A stretch of 64,000 nt of DNA from Cognatundibacterium curvum. GTDB lineage: Bacteria; Pseudomonadota; Gammaproteobacteria; Burkholderiales; Burkholderiaceae_D. The translations under genes and the position numbers were made by a program. The stretch spans positions 1-64,000 of the forward strand of contig NZ_JACOGD010000002.1 of the NCBI RefSeq assembly GCF_014284235.1. Direction: 5' to 3'. A model generated the notes under the pieces. The model saw only the letters and a list, made by a program, of their open reading frames with translations. It did no database searches and was not told the DNA's origin. The first letter of the stretch is position 1. Every line of letters starts with the position of its first letter. Below, piece by piece: positions 63,269 through 64,000 of this stretch.

Positions 63269-64000
63269 GCATTTGACGAAACGCTATTTAGTTGGTGTAG
63301 CCGCTTTCACCGTTTGGCGGCCAATGGTCAGGACAAGAATACTTGCTTGCAACTCTTTGGAGATACGCGTATTGGTTCAGCGCATGACTTTCCAGCTCGT
63401 ATCGCTGTGCTGGCTGCCAGGAGCCGGGGTTGCCTTGGGACTGCTTCTGACATCATTCGCGAGAGGACGCTCTTGCCCTTTTATCTCCCATTCAAAACAA
63501 TTGAGGTGGGCATTGAGGCAGTGAGTGCCCTATGTGGTCCTGGTATAGGGCATTTAAAGTATCGACTTGGACTCTTGACGAGTGGTGTGGGAGCCGCACA
63601 TCCTTTGAAAGCATGCCCAAAATGTATTTGTAGTGATTTGAACACGCATGGATGGGCATATTGGAGGCGAAGCCACCAATTGCCCGGTGTTTGGCTCTGC
63701 CCAGAGCACCTTACTCCGTTACGAGCCTCCAGTCTAAAACTATTGCAGGTAGCTCGTTTTGCATGGGTTCTCCCAACGCAGGCCAATTGTGCCCCGCTGG
63801 CTGGATTGGAGGATCGCAGACTGTCGAAACAGGAAACTGAATGGCTACTGAAGCTCGGACAGTTAAGTAATGAATTGCTGAACTGCTCGCCAGGAAGTTT
63901 TGCAGATCCAGTGCACATTGCGGAAGTGTTCAGAATCCGCCTAAAATCTCTTGGTATGACACATGCGAGCGGAAGTGTTCGATGGTCATTGGTCGAAGTC
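63257..64000 (+). CDS. TnsD/TniQ-family transposition protein, partial
   Basis: The frame is open from 63251 to the window end (about 250 codons). It has the N-terminal TniQ pattern (FDETLFSWCSRFHRLAANG), an E-R-T-L-L-P-F-Y-L-P-F block like TnsD's EHTLFPLYAPF, and a zinc ribbon C-P-K-C ... YWRRSHQLPGVWLCPEH like TnsD's CPDC...CPKH. TnsD recognises the end of glmS and recruits the transposase core, matching the insertion site. No ATG precedes the conserved start; TTG 63257 is a candidate, so the extreme N-terminus may be missing or misread. The C-terminal DNA-binding part is outside the window. Confidence 0.85.
   Translation, partial: MGIFAFDETLFSWCSRFHRLAANGQDKNTCLQLFGDTRIGSAHDFPARIAVLAARSRGCLGTASDIIRERTLLPFYLPFKTIEVGIEAVSALCGPGIGHLKYRLGLLTSGVGAAHPLKACPKCICSDLNTHGWAYWRRSHQLPGVWLCPEHLTPLRASSLKLLQVARFAWVLPTQANCAPLAGLEDRRLSKQETEWLLKLGQLSNELLNCSPGSFADPVHIAEVFRIRLKSLGMTHASGSVRWSLVEV

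Larger units (their letters stand above)
63150..64000 (+). mobile_element. Tn7-like transposon, right-end part (truncated by window)
   Basis: The element appears to start at TGT (63150-63152), one base after the glmS stop codon. Then come three direct repeats in exact 20-base phase with core ATTAAAGTCGTAAACT at 63161, 63181 and 63201, the first preceded by GACA. This layout and core closely resemble the tandem TnsB sites of the Tn7 right end (ACAATAAAGTCTTAAACT as I recall it). A TnsD/TniQ-family gene follows. The far end, target duplication, other transposition genes and cargo lie outside the window. Confidence 0.82.

Noticed and set aside
63481..63918. Long open frame on the minus strand inside the transposon
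   Set aside because: It overlaps the strongly supported TniQ frame on the plus strand and has no recognisable protein motif.

Overview
The window looks like chromosomal DNA of a betaproteobacterium of the order Burkholderiales, most likely family Oxalobacteraceae (Undibacterium-like). That placement is an inference from moderate GC content, a Porin_4-type porin, a DUF3034 protein, fused IcmF and fused indolepyruvate oxidoreductase; no rRNA or tRNA was seen to confirm it.

Layout. (1) 1-4.6 kb: the tail of a type VI secretion VgrG, a Tle4-like lipase effector and a tandemly duplicated array of Tli4-like immunity genes with broken signal-peptide segments between them. (2) 4.6-11.5 kb: housekeeping genes, with the LapD/LapG biofilm switch, an orphan FliL-like protein, EttA and an OmpW gene with FNR-type sites. 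(3) 11.6-22.2 kb: aminopeptidase P, an envelope operon (DUF3034, exported truncated haemoglobin, exported methyltransferase, YceI) and a run of c-di-GMP genes, one paired with an exported cupredoxin. (4) 22.3-25.9 kb: EamA exporter and regulators, then a deletion scar fusing cystathionine beta-synthase to the tail of cystathionine gamma-lyase. (5) 26.2-37.1 kb: a sugar (probably glucose) uptake locus: LamB-like porin, ABC transporter and glucokinase, with a divergent operon of an orphan binding protein plus a two-component system. (6) 37.5-44.7 kb: indolepyruvate ferredoxin oxidoreductase and isobutyryl-CoA mutase IcmF, the latter behind a perfect 20-bp palindrome. (7) 44.8-53.5 kb: small genes including a DUF4062 protein, then a Fur-box operon (PepSY, DUF2271, DUF4198, ApbE, flavoreductase) that looks like a periplasmic flavinylation and iron-reduction system. 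(8) 53.8-63.1 kb: glmU, AzlCD, porin, SDR, two tandem binding proteins, Lrp regulator and glmS.

The window ends inside what appears to be a Tn7-like transposon. Directly after the glmS stop codon are a TGT terminus and three 20-bp-phased repeats very like Tn7 TnsB sites. They are followed by an open frame, running off the window, that encodes a TnsD/TniQ-family protein. The rest of the element and its cargo lie beyond position 64000. This is the most promising lead for an undescribed system.
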